From Camphora micrantha (taxonomy: Eukaryota > Streptophyta > Magnoliopsida > Laurales > Lauraceae): a stretch of DNA of 64,000 nucleotides. Location of the stretch: contig QPKB01000004.1 of the NCBI GenBank assembly GCA_003546025.1, forward strand, positions 21,556,570 to 21,620,569. Direction: 5' to 3'. Below are positions 22,501 to 33,900 of the stretch, in pieces; the first letter of the stretch is position 1, and each line of letters starts with the position of its first letter. Both the position numbers and the translations under genes were made by a program. The notes below the pieces were generated by a model. That model did not search any database. It worked only from the letters and a program-made list of their open reading frames with translations, and was not told where the DNA came from.

Positions 22501-25500
22501 ATGGAGACTCAGATCCACAGACTCGAGCAAGAAGCATACAGTTCGGTTCTTCGGGCTTTTAAAGCTCAATCTGATGCCATTACTTGGGTATCCTTCCAAA
22601 CTTCATTTGTGCATTAAAAATTGCATAAGTTGAATCTATTTCTGATCATCATCTCAAATGGCCACCATGATATAACCTCATCAGGAGAAGGAGAGTTTGA
22701 TAACTGAGCTAAGAAAGGAGCTTAGAGTATCCGATGAGGAACACCGAGAGCTTCTTAGCAGAGTCAATGCTGATGACATCATCCGGAGGATAAGGTTTGA
22801 AGTTATTATTCAAGGCCTATTACTTTTATTATAAGCTGTATGCGGTACTACTTTTAAACCAAAACCATGTTTTGGTGATAGGGAGTGGAGACAAGCAGGG
22901 GGGCTCCAGACGGGCTTTGTCAGTAGTGCTCAACCTGTTCCAGAAGCGATACCTAGTCCAACTGTCTCTGCTTCTCGAAAGAAACAGAAGACATCACAAT
23001 CGATGCCTTCTATGTCAGCAGGTGCACCATCCCCTGCTTTGCACCCGCAAGCAATTGTCCCTCCCATGCAGCCATCATCATCAGTTGCGAAAAGAGGAGC
23101 TGCGGTAGGAGCCAAGGGCAAGAAGTCTAAATCAGTAAGTTTGGAATATTCAAATGACTGACTTACCCAAGTTAGTTTACTAATATGCAACTGGTTTCTT
23201 TTCTTTCTTTCTTTTTCCCATTTTCTTTTGTAGGGTCAAACATTGGCTGGTGTATCCTCAATGAAGTCCTTACAATATCCCTCCTCGGGTCCTGGGAGGG
23301 CCCAAGCTGCAAATCGGGGTTCTTCTGGTGCCCTTGTGACAAATGAACCTGCTGAAACAGCAGCTTTTGATCCATATATTGGGAAGAAAGTGCTGACAAG
23401 GTGGCCTGAAGATAACAACTTCTATGAGGCTGTTATAACAGATTACAATCCTACAGATGTATGTGGTACTTTTGACTGCTTCAGTTCTAGCCTTCTATCT
23501 CGGTCATCTTTTCACCCTCATCTGTTCTTTGTCAGGGCCGACATGCTTTGGTTTATGACATCAATACAGAAAATGAGACTTGGGAGTGGGTCAATCTCAA
23601 TGAAGTAATGCTTGCACTTCCCCTAATGATTAATATCATTTCTTTTTCCACACTTACTATTGTTGCTTTAGTTCCATTCTGTAGTTGTCAGCAAATACAG
23701 GCTCATTTTCTGTTGATTCGCTACTATTCTGTACTAATGTTCTAAGGTTGCTGACATGTACAGAATTTTGTATCTGAAGTTAGAATGGAAAATAAATGCT
23801 GTCGAATCATTCTTATGTATGCAAGATGATTTTTACAAGTCCACATTGTCCTGAAAGTTAATCTCTGGTATTTAAACAATAATTTTTTCATGTAAAAGTG
23901 CAATAGGATTTTGACTTAAAGATCTCAGGGGAGAAATCTTCCATCTGATCCATTTGGCAGATCTACAGGAATTAAGCCACCATCAGGATCATTAGAGCAG
24001 TTGGTCAGGCTGAACTCCACTTCACCCTTGATGCAGTCCCAATTAATGCAGTCGGACTCTTGAGGACTCGCAAATGAGAAAATCTAGAAAATTTGCAGAA
24101 ATTGTAAATATCAACAAGTAAAAATCAACACTACAACTAACCTTAGATGCAGAGATATCTCAATCCAAAGGGAGCCTAACTGGACCGTGGAGAGAAGAAA
24201 ACTCAGAAAATTTTATTGTTTCAGACTGTATGTACTGAATACAACCAGACAACCCTGATAATACTTGTATAATGCCATTAAAAAATAAATATAAAACCCT
24301 AACAAACTTACTAGGACTTCTAATACATCTGTACTTTCCTGCTAAGGCTAACAAGATTCCTAATCTTCATTAAACTATAAATAAACGACAACATAAGAAA
24401 TCTGGAAGCGGATGGATGTCCTGGACAACTTGCAGCTTTGCTGCTGTGGGTCCTACATGGCCTCCTATTTAGGGATGAGGGCCCCACCATTTTAAGGAGT
24501 ACCCTTGGGTGACCCGGGTTATCTGTCCCAATTGTGTTTGGGCCTGGATTAACCCAATTAATTAGGCTTGACATTCCTGTTTTCTCGCTATTTTCTGACG
24601 CTTTACAGATTTCTGTAAATTACAGAAAACCCCTGCTGTTTCTGAATTTTTTAAAACAGCCCTTGTACATAGGATACTAATGAATTTTATGGACTGTTTC
24701 AGCCTAGTCTTTAATCTGAACCGTTCACACTTTGATCCAGCCCTTGCGGGTCCTTTTGGTGTCTTCATATTGCTTGATGAATTCGCCAGCAAGTGAAATT
24801 ACACATTTTTCAACTAGATTACTATCAGTCATGCTTCTCATGTTGAACTGGGTTGATAATTATCTGCCGAACTGCATTTGCGTGGCTTCTTGATTGGACT
24901 GATGGATGACTAAGTGACAGTTGATAACAATTAGGAGAGCGTTTAAAAAAATAATAATAATTAGGAGAACTTCTCATTCACTCCACTTCGTAATTTTTAA
25001 ACGTAGGAAGCATTATTACAAGTCAGCTAAAGTTTTATAGTCTTCTATATCTATGTTCCAAGATTCAAGGTGAAACACTTGATCATCCCAATAAGATGGG
25101 CACATTGTGGACCTTTTGTGTTTTTGTATCCATTTGAAGGATAAGAACATGCCTTTGGAGAAGCTATTCACGATCCCTGGTGTTTTACTGGTGATATCAA
25201 ATAACCATCAAGTAGCAACTTTTTAGCCGGTCTTAGTAGCAACGGTGTGAGATTGGTTGATTGATTGATGGTCTTGTTGCTGAACTTTCACATTTCATGA
25301 AGCTATTAGCATAATTAACATCCTTCTATTTTTTTATATTAATAAAGTCACCATTTCGAAAAAGAACTTGTATTTTAGGGTTTTCTCATGGAACCCTCGA
25401 CTTAATTTCACATTTTGTGCTCTACTGAGATTATCATTGTTTGGCTATCTGTACTTAGTAACTTCACAAGATGCTCATGATATATGTATGCCTCAGAGAC

Positions 25501-28500
25501 TAGATGGGTGCTAGTCAGTGTTGATTTATTTATTTAATTATTTATTTGATATATAAAATTGGCAGATATCTCATGAAGACATTCGATGGGAAGATGAAGA
25601 TCCAGGTATCTCTCGTCGAACAGGCCGTGGTGGACCAGGGCGTGGGGTTAAGAAGTCTGTAGGCCGGGGTGGTGTCACTCCAGGTGTAGGCAGAGGACGA
25701 GGGGGCCCAAAGAACCAGACCAAGAAAGATTTTCCTCCATCACAGAACGGCATTGGAAAGAAAAGCTCAGATGACATTGAAATACTTCACACAGATACAT
25801 TAATTAAGGAAGTATGCATATGCAACCTTAACCCATATTGTGAATTTAAACACACCAATTCAATTTATTGACAATTTTTCCTGTTGTGATTTTAAGCAGG
25901 TAGAAAGGGTTTTTGGTGCCAGCCATCCTGACCCAATTGAGATTGAGAAGGCAAAGAAAGTGCTGAAAGTAAGAAGTGCTGTTTTTGTTTTTTCTTGTGG
26001 TTGCCTATCGATCCAATGACCTCTTCTGCAGTGAAGATATGCCTTCACTATTGATGTGTTGTCAATTGCTGCTTGTTTGACATTGCTCGTCTTAAACCTA
26101 CTGTTCGGCAAATCAGATGCTTTTGTTTTTGTTGGCAGGAGCACGAACAAGCTTTAATTGATGCAATTGCGAGGCTTGCAGATGCATCGGATGGCGAAAG
26201 TGGTAATATATTGTTTACACGACATTTAATATTTATTCATCTGTTTGCAGCTTTTGACTCTCCTAACGTCAAGTACCGTTTTACCAAAAAAAGTACATCA
26301 AGTACTGTTTGGCTTTATACAAATCAGATCTAATCTGTTTTCCCAAATTCTCTTATGGATTTGGTGCTTTCCAGATTTGGCTATTTGACCAAGTTCTAGT
26401 GCACCCAAAAGTTGCTTACATTGAAGCATCTGTCACAAAGAAGCAAACTGCTTGAAGTGTAATAGATGAAGGCAGTCTTAATTTTAAAAGAAATTAGCTT
26501 ACTTGAAGCAGTATTATTTCACACTAGGAGGCTGATAAATTACTGGACTTCAAGTCATTATATACCCTAACTATGTGGTGGATGCAAATAGGTCCCCATC
26601 TGTTTAATGAATAAGGACTCAACCAATTCAAGCAAGGAGAGCCCATTGTTGCTCATCTACCAGTATCCAAATATTTATGCTTAATAAGGCAGTTCGAACT
26701 GTATATGCACAATGATTATTTTTCGCTCAAATGGTTTGCGGCAGGATCTTTCAGCAGGAAATTCCCCATACAGAGATAGGCGCCCATCAAATAGAGACCA
26801 GCCATTGAAGTTAACATTTCCATGTTAGTGATGAAACAACAACCAACTGGCATTGAGAAGGATAAGATAGTTGTAGTTGCACTGTCACAAATAATCCTGC
26901 CCACTCTTCACCAAAGAAGCAACATAAAATTTCACCTTGTCCACTGTTGACACTGTTGAGTATTCATTAGAAGATTTCCAATTATAGCAACCCAAGTCTT
27001 CCACATTTTTATTCCCCTTATTGGACCCGCTTCCATTTTCTTTGCATCGAACAACCGAGAAAGATTATTGGGGAGGACCAGACTACAATCAAACCACGAT
27101 ATAGAGACCTTCACGGACTTGAGCAATAAATGGTCCACATATCCCCAGTCAGTTAGGCACGTAGGCAAGCATTAACAATGACCTTACACCTCTGGAGGCT
27201 GTCCATAATGAGAATACTTCGTAGAATTACCATCTTACTAAAGCAAGGATCCTTGTGGAAGCCTTTGTGTTCCATAAGCAATATACATTGTTAAGAGCAG
27301 ATGATCCTCCCTTTATGGCTGTAAAGAATGATGTGACTGAGGAGCTATCATCTGTCGTCCCCATCCACATCGTTTAAGAGAGCAATCATAGCATAAAAGT
27401 GGTCTTCCTCCACCTCCATAAGATTTAAGGATCCTCCGAATTTTTTCTGTTGATATTTTTTGTTTGATCACTAGCTGAAACATGGTTAGAGCACTTATGA
27501 TTCTTGAACTTATACAGAATGATGTTAACATAAATCTTTTAACAGTTTTTGATTTGTTATAGCTATTGCAGCCATTGAAGCTGCTATCGGACTGCCTATT
27601 GTTTCTTCCATGCATTTCAACATAAAATCAACTCCATTTCAAAAAAAAAAAAAAAAAAAAGAGAGCATAAAATCAACTCTTATCAACCAATCCAAATTGT
27701 TTAATAAATAGTTGTAATGCTCTAAGTGAAGACATGTATAATATATTCATCAATTTAGAATTACTGTTTATGACATTTGATTTTTACCGTCCTTTCCTAT
27801 AATTTTTTTAGTTGCTTTGATAGGCACAATTGGTAATAAATAATAGATGCTTTAGGTTGGAGATTCAAAAAAAAGCCAACACACTCCTGGTTGAGTGGTG
27901 CTGGCACTTTAGTTTCACACACTTGCCCAGGGGTTGATCTCTGAGTTCTCCAGTTAAAAGTATCACTACTGACTAGTAGTTCGAAATAGCCAAAAAACGA
28001 AGAAGAAGAAGAAGAAATTCAAAAAAAATAAAATAAAGTCTCTTATTTTTGTTGTTATCATAGTAATTTTCCTTTCAGGTCCTATTTCATGTTCTATTGT
28101 GCATAATATATTGAGATTGATGAGGAGTTGATTAATGATGACCTCGCAAGTACTTACTTTAAGTGGTTTTTTATTTTCTATTGATTTGTATGGATTGAAG
28201 CTCAAGCTATAACCATCTGTTTCCAATAATATAATATTGAATTAATCAATTTAAATAAAAAAAAATGAAAAGATCAAAGATCTCTGACTTCTTTCTATCC
28301 AAAAATAGAAGTGTAAATTAGCAACAAGGTTGATTCATAAGACAAATGTACGAAGAGGTAGGAAGAGATTCGCCTTCCTCACACATATTTGATCCCTCTT
28401 CTACAAAGAAACTTGGCAACACCTACTCATAATTCCATCAATTACTTGTCTATCCTATCCAAATAATGTGCTACTCTTCACAGTTGTAGCTCAGCTGCTC

Positions 28501-29176
28501 AGCGACACCATGGAAAGTGAGTGCGTGAGTTATGAGTTTTCAATGTGGTAACAAAAAAGATAGAAAAATGTGTTAAATAGGCCAATCCTCTTAAACCTTT
28601 AGATGGATATGAACCATAGTGAAGGTAGTAATGCTATATTTTTATTATTCTTCATCATCATGAAAGGCTGAAAGCCTTATCCCAACTAAGTTGGGGTTGG
28701 CTACATGAATTTTGTGTTTCCATTCTGATTGATCCTGAGAGAAATCATTGGATGAGTTGCTTTTCTTCAGATCTATTGCTATTGCATCCATCCACGTACT
28801 CTTTGGTTGACCGCATCCTATTATTTATTTATTTTGGGGCTTGGACTTGGACTTGGACGGAGTCTACTTGAATAAGTGATGGAGAGAGTGTGTAGTATGT
28901 ATGCCATAGCACTAGATATGCATAATGCAGTAAGCATGATGTGTGCTGATATGGGGTGTTTGGTACTCAGAGGAAGGCGAGCACCGGTTTTCACATGGGC
29001 AGTCCATGGATCGGGAACGAGGGTGGAGAAATCGACAATACAGCCGTGGTGCAGACTACGATGACATGACTGGAGAAGGCAGGGGAGAAGGCTCGGACGG
29101 TGATCATTTGGCAAGAGGGGGCAGAGCTGCTTCTGATGATCAGCAAGATGGTGATGATGGGGATGAGGACATCTGA
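16569..29176 (+). CDS. EML: EMSY-LIKE (EML) chromatin reader with ENT and Tudor/Agenet-like domains
   Basis: Coding exons: 16569-16593, 22382-22587, 22685-22794, 22882-23134, 23234-23458, 23536-23604, 25566-25811, 25900-25968, 26139-26202, 28971-29176. All have GT-AG borders and join in frame to 490 residues. The tiny first exon (MYNSSDSSG across the junction) resembles EML3/EML4 N-termini and decides the start; the second exon continues TDDDLPPSHHN. The ENT domain lies at about residues 49-122 (METQIHRLEQEAYSSVLRAF). A Tudor/Agenet-like fold follows at about 243-308 (YIGKKVLTRWPEDNNFYEA, then ETWEWVNLNEISHEDIRWED). An RG-rich stretch (310-350), a helical segment (GASHPDPIEIEKAKKVLKEH) and an acidic tail DDGDEDI complete it. 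Plant EML proteins are nuclear readers of histone marks linked to immunity and seed development; EML3/EML4 is the closest group by length and layout. Intron 1 is 5.8 kb and intron 9 is 2.8 kb, both with retroelements. It is convergent with the hydrolase and bromodomain genes downstream. Confidence 0.93.
17860..18714 (-). mobile_element. 5'-truncated LINE (L1-type) insertion in EML intron 1
   Basis: The 15-base word ACGGTCATTTGAAGT occurs at 17845-17859 and 18715-18729, exactly flanking the insert. Next to the left copy is CTTTTTTTAAA, i.e. a short poly(A) tail read on the minus strand. The minus strand encodes the end of a non-LTR ORF2. Target duplication, 3' A tail and 5' truncation together show target-primed reverse transcription, with the LINE antisense to EML. 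Confidence 0.9.
18033..18708 (-). pseudogene. LINE ORF2 C-terminus with RNase H domain, interrupted
   Basis: The frame opens in a WTIWRERNSRCFAGKS segment, the usual linker after the reverse transcriptase in plant LINEs. The RNase H fold follows: NFDHSATGN, GGVIRNEEGTIILSYSGPAG, NKAELLALNIGLRRAL, LIVEGDSYCVIQW. A TAA at 18144-18146 interrupts the frame; beyond it the same frame continues HIKRLANEEADRLAKEGV. The four acidic catalytic positions (D, E, D, D) all seem kept, so decay is limited. The upstream endonuclease and polymerase parts are missing. Confidence 0.85.
19270..19326 (+). repeat. Short tandem duplication (about 29 bp, twice)
   Basis: The unit containing TTTGATCCCTAGGTGTGTT is present twice with one or two differences. 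It lies in EML intron 1 and has no visible role. Confidence 0.6.
19946..20431 (-). pseudogene. Tandemly repeated exon of a CIPK/SnRK3-like protein kinase
   Basis: On the minus strand three tandem units each contain an exon-like block with splice borders. Block 1, 20008-19946, is 63 bases between TTTCAG and GTAGG and encodes IKREMSNMTLVKHPNVVHLF plus K. Block 2, 20265-20203, is also 63 bases, reads NKREFSTMKLVEHLNVVHPF and ends at a GC instead of GT. Block 3, 20431-20412, keeps the same borders but has lost about 43 bases. The peptide matches the alpha-C helix region of CIPK kinases (I recall IKREISTMKLIKHPNVV), which I recall as a separate small exon in intron-rich CIPK genes. Flanking intron-like sequence is duplicated too (for example GACTACCCATCATC). 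No other kinase exons are visible, so this is a captured or relic fragment inside EML intron 1. Confidence 0.75.
22022..22068 (+). repeat. G-rich tract in EML intron 1
   Basis: About 22 consecutive G residues (from 22029 or so to 22051) are followed by GGTGG and a further run of about 9 G. It lies about 310 bases before coding exon 2 on the coding strand. Length may be unreliable in assembly. Confidence 0.85.
23605..25565. other. EML intron 6, anonymous repeat-like interior
   Basis: The central part (about 23920-24800) differs in composition from the flanks and looks like inserted DNA, but I found neither matched ends nor a coding remnant, so its nature is open. Confidence 0.35.
26716..27175 (-). 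pseudogene. Strongly decayed LINE ORF2 remnant in EML intron 9
   Basis: Minus-strand frames read VDHLLLKSVKVSISWFDCSL, GIKMWKTWVAIIGNL and, in another frame, ATTTILSFSMPVGCCFITN followed by MEMLTSMAGLYLMGA. The order (zinc-binding reverse-transcriptase tail, W-x-I-W linker, RNase H with the ILSFSMPVGCC and E-M-L-T-L pattern) matches the LINE at 17860-18714. Several frameshifts and stops are present. Ends and target duplication were not found. Confidence 0.6.
27621..27679 (+). repeat. Poly(A) flanked by a 14-bp direct repeat
   Basis: CATAAAATCAACTC occurs at 27621-27634 and 27666-27679. Between them lie CATTTC, twenty A residues and GAGAG. This looks like an extremely 5'-truncated retro-insertion, consisting of little but its tail, with its target duplication. 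Confidence 0.55.
27870..28020 (+). repeat. SINE-like repeat in EML intron 9
   Basis: CCAACACACTCCTGGTTGAG with TGGTTGAGTGG resembles a polymerase III A box, GGGGTTGATCTCTGAG a weak B box, and the end is (GAA)n. A shorter relative is at 30003-30060 (CCAACACACCCATGGTTGAG, then GGGATTGATCTCT). Confidence 0.45.
28668..28722 (+). repeat. Dispersed plant repeat motif
   Basis: GCCTTATCCCAACTAAGTTG followed by GGGTTGGCTACATGAAT is a sequence I recall as recurring in many plant genomes, near the end of a SINE-like family. A partial relative (GAAGCCTTATCCCACC) is near 32779. Confidence 0.4.
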
Positions 29177-30955
29177 TTGATTCATCATATCCATCATGGG
29201 CCTCCAGCCAGACCAGCTGTAGCTCCTGACTCTTTCAAATGGATTGGGAAAATTCTCACTCTTTGTACAATGATGTGTGCTGATTATATTATTCACCACA
29301 TTAAAATTAACAGCTCCCTTTGCATTGCTCTCGTGAGTAGCAGGGAATCTCAGGAGGGGTGGTGTCTTTTAATTATCCACATCTTAAATAGTAATTTGCT
29401 AAGAAAGCTGGAATGCCTCTGTAAAATTATTGAGCAGTGAATATAACCCTTAACTGACCGTGTAACATGTTTTGAAAGTGGCCCCTGTTTTTATTTTATT
29501 ATTTTTGCATCCACTTCATATTAGTCACCCAGTTGATTTTTCCGTTTCTTTTTTCGCTTTCCTGATTGTGTTATTGCACAAAAAATGCTTGAATCCATGT
29601 ACGCTAACTAAGCTTGTTAGTACTGATTATGACTATGAAAGGTTTCTTTCCCGCTCTATATATATAATTTCCAGTTATAGTTAATCACTTTTGGGCATTT
29701 CATCTGATACACTAATCTTTTTACTTCGTACATTGCATTTGAATGTTTGGTTTGTGAATGGTGGATGATAGAGTACCTTTTTAAGGGAGCAAGTCTTAAA
29801 ATGGTGTGAGGCCTGTACTGATTTTGGAAATAATGACAAAAACAGAAAATAGCACTGGGGGAATATGATATTTGCCAGAACTGCTTAGAAGGTAGTCACC
29901 CGGGGAACGGATCAAGGCTGCGCTACGTCTTTCAAGGTCTATAACCACTCAATCAAGAGTCTGGATCCCCTGTTTGGGCCTCAATCAAATATAGGTATAT
30001 ATGCCAACACACCCATGGTTGAGTAGTGTTGGCACCTTGGGATTGATCTCTCGTCCTTAAAAACTGCATTTCAAGAACATGCGCCCCATCAAACAAGGAG
30101 TGTTTAAATAGTTGGGAACCCCTTTCTCACCAAATACCTAGGGATCAAACGATTGGACACCCAGTGGGAGTGCGTGTCATATCTCCAAGGATGGAGTTAT
30201 ATTATGTCCTGGCCGCAGAGTTTCTGCTGCAGGATCGGATATTATCTTCCAGGAATGGGTCTCTTGTGCGTCCCAGCTCCCTTGGCCGGCTTTTGAGTGG
30301 ATAGCTTTGTAAGGTGAGGCTATGGAATGGCTTTTACCCATTGTGGGATTTGCTTCTAAACAGTGGATTTTTATCAATCCTTAAGGTATATTGTCAGTTC
30401 CTGCAGAAGATTTGAGGGATGAGGTGTTGATGGTGAGAATAATGGAGCCATTTGTGGTTAAAATCATGTAGTGAATGCTCAATTTCTGCATACAATAAAT
30501 CATCAGCAAATCAATATATTAAAACACTCCCTAGGAATGAAATCAGAGCCATGTAGATCACCACCACCTTTCGCCCTGCATCAAAGTCTTCACCTAGCCC
30601 CATTCTATGGGAATGTTGGACAGGCACAAATAAATCGTTGATGCATATTATCAGTTTCTTCATCTGGTGCAGTCAGCTTTCTTTGGGAGTGCAGATATAC
30701 ATTAAATTGTCCTCTGCTGATTGGAGAGGCGGTCCCCTCTGCATCTTTGGACACTTATTTGGGTTATCCTGAAACAAAGGTCACAATGGATTTGCAGAGA
30801 GGCTACTGACGAAATGTGGGGCTTGACAAATAGAGAGTCAGGGCACAAATATTTATCTCCAAGATGTTGACATACACTGTTTCCTTCAATCTCCTACCAA
30901 GCAAGGTAGCTTTTACATGTAATTGGTTATCCCAAGCTTTTATGGGATGTTGCAC
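29177..30955. other. EML 3' flank and short intergenic region
   Basis: The first 250-450 bases are likely the EML 3' UTR. The remainder up to the hydrolase stop codon contains a partial SINE-like copy (30003-30060) and no recognisable gene. The two genes are convergent. Confidence 0.5.
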
Positions 30956-33900
30956 CTATAATGATTGAATGAACTCTATGATGAGATCCACCATTCTGGC
31001 ATCATAGGCAGGTCCCTCCATTTGGAAGTGGCCAACACCTTCAAGTAAGTGAGTTTCAGCACGCCCTGCTGCAGATTGTAGCTTGTTCTCCAACTGCTTT
31101 ACACTTGTGAAGCCATCTTTGGTACCCATAACAAAGAGCTTCGGTTTGGTAGATTCTAAAATAGCTTTCTGATGTCTCCCGAAAAGGATTGAAGCCATCA
31201 AACCGAAAGGGTACCCTAAACTCACATAACCCACAACTTGTTCAACCTGGTCTACTGCAGAACCTGATATTGCTGCACCTGAACCAGAAAAATGGAGGTT
31301 AACATGGCATTCTAAATGCATCCAGAGTTTCGCGCCCTTATTTCGTGATAATAAAGATTAAGCGACACGTCAAGGGATTAACATAAATTAATTCATCCTA
31401 TTCATAGATGACAGCTGCACATTTGAAGACGACAGTGCAGTTGTTGAAATATTGATGATGGTAGTGACCATTTAGACATTGTAAAAGAAACTCATGGTGA
31501 TTAAATAAAGGTTAGGAAACTGCTCAATTGGTAATAAGAGCTTGTGAAATATAGAGACTCATGGTTAAAAAGTTATTCTGAGGACCCATCCAAGCTGTAA
31601 TTTGATCCCAGCATTTCTACAATGGTAGGATATTTACTCCAGATAACTGACATCAAGTAACCAACTTGCCTTTTTAACCACATGGAACAAATATCCACAT
31701 GCAAAAAAAAATATCTAGGACCTCTTAAACTACATTCAATAGCATGAGCGAAATACAGTGTGTGAAGCTACCAACCCCACATGCCTTACAGGAAATCCTA
31801 ACAGAACTACAAGAAGAGCGAAGAAACTTTGCATCTTGCCTTGATTCATGTTCCTATCATTCAATTGCAAGATGCAAATGACCTAAATATAGAAACATCC
31901 AGATAATTAAAAAATATGCCTTCAATTGTAATTTGCTAATAAATTCCGTCAGTACAACTGTTTCAGAACATATTCTTACTCCTGCTCTACTTCCTTTAAA
32001 GTTCTAACCAGCTACATTATGTACCACACAATTGACTTCATGCTCTTATGACATTCTTCTGTATGTATTGCAAATTTGCAATATCCAAACACACACACAC
32101 AAAAAAAAAAAAACTTTAATTGATATAACAAGGACAGTAAAACAGGCTATGTATCAAGAACATTAATGTCTTGGAGACATGACATATCACCTAAAATCCA
32201 CACAGAGATGCCCTAACACCTACCAGCTTGAGCTTACAGTGAACAGTTGCGAAGCAATTCAGTGATCTGTGTCCAGTTCCTCTGATTGGATTGCACGATG
32301 AGTAAGGATGTAAACAGGTTGGGTCGGGTCTGGGAGCACTACCGGAACCGTTAATGAGGACGTGGAACTGGAACTGGAACCGGTTGGGTGGTTCCGGAAC
32401 CGGAACCGATAATGAGAAGAGGGAACCGGAACCAAGGTCTGAACCGTTAGGAGAGATTCTAAAAAATTGAGGTAATATGCCGGGTCTTGAGGCCACGGGT
32501 CGGAACCAAGGTGAACCCGGACCCATTTACTTATCGGGGCTTAAATAAGGACCCAAACCCGGTTTTTAATGGGTTGGAACCTTCGCATAATTGGAGAATC
32601 GAGGACCCATTTGCATCCCTAATGAAGTGTCGAGTATGTCTAGTGGATGGGTTCCATCAATAATTTTAATTGGGCCATTACGAAGTGTCGAGTATGACTA
32701 GTGGATGGGTTCCTCATAGTATAGAAACATAAAGAAGATATACTTCATATCATTGCCAGCACCATCAGCATCATCGAAGCCTTATCCCACCAATCTGGAA
32801 TCAGGTTTGTGAGTTCTACTTTTCCGTTCTTAAGAGACATACATTTTAAATATTAAGTCATTATATGATTACATGTGTATCTAAGATTAGTTGAATTGTA
32901 ATTAGACTATGACTGGATCATAAATCAGTTGCAGAACAAAATGACACTACAAAACTCCAATATGTTCACATGCATCACAGAATAGCATAGTTGAAGGCAG
33001 TACGCAAATTCTTAAGTATCTAAATAAATATACTAAGGGCATTTCCAGATTCTGCTGCTTCAAATTGCATTCAGAAACTTGATTCCTCTGGCCAGGAAAG
33101 AAAATGGAATTTGGAATATCTCCCTAACCATTTGTGGTCAGAAGTTTAATTGGATTTTCAGCATTGGATATTGGGGTCTTTTGGAGTTTGGTATTTGAGG
33201 ATCTTCCCGACAATGCCCCATCATATAATTGTATGGACAAGTAATTACAGGATCCATGCATCATAACATCGATGATCAACCTCATGTTCTTTCTTCTGAC
33301 TACAAATATATGGTTAAAAAGGCACTGTGACAGGAAAACGCAAAAAGAAAAAAGAAAAAGAATGGATCTCTAGGGGCCTAATACAGATTTGTGTTAGCTG
33401 CCTACTGATGCAAATCAGAATAACTAAATCCACAGAGAGCAAACCAAACGGCAGTGCAGATCATATGCCCAGAAGAAGAGAAGAAAATAACTCAAAGCAC
33501 AGAAGACATGAATATAGAAGTACAGGAAGGAAATAGCAAGTATAACCCGAAAGTAAGAATCCACTAACTAGTGTCTAAAAACGTACCAACCATTATTAGT
33601 GTCAATCTAAATTTGAGGTTTCCCTCAAAACCACATTTATAGTCAACAGCACAACCTTAAAATGCAACTTTCTCTCTCAAGAAACAATCCTCATTCAACT
33701 TATTTTAAGAGCAAGACTTTATGAACGTCCTTTACCCAAAAAAGAAATTGAATTAAGTTATGGTATAACATGAAAAACTTTCTGAGAATTGTACAATCTG
33801 GGCTTTGTGGGAAAGGTAAACCAAAACTTCAAAACCATTTTGAAGTTTTTTTTTTTCTCCATATTATGATGTTGATTATAGTTTTTTTTACCCGCCTGAG

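Noticed and set aside
28485..28550. tRNA-like start GTAGCTCAGCTGCTCAG
   Set aside because: No acceptor stem pairing, no T-loop GTTCGANTC at the right distance; at most a SINE trace.
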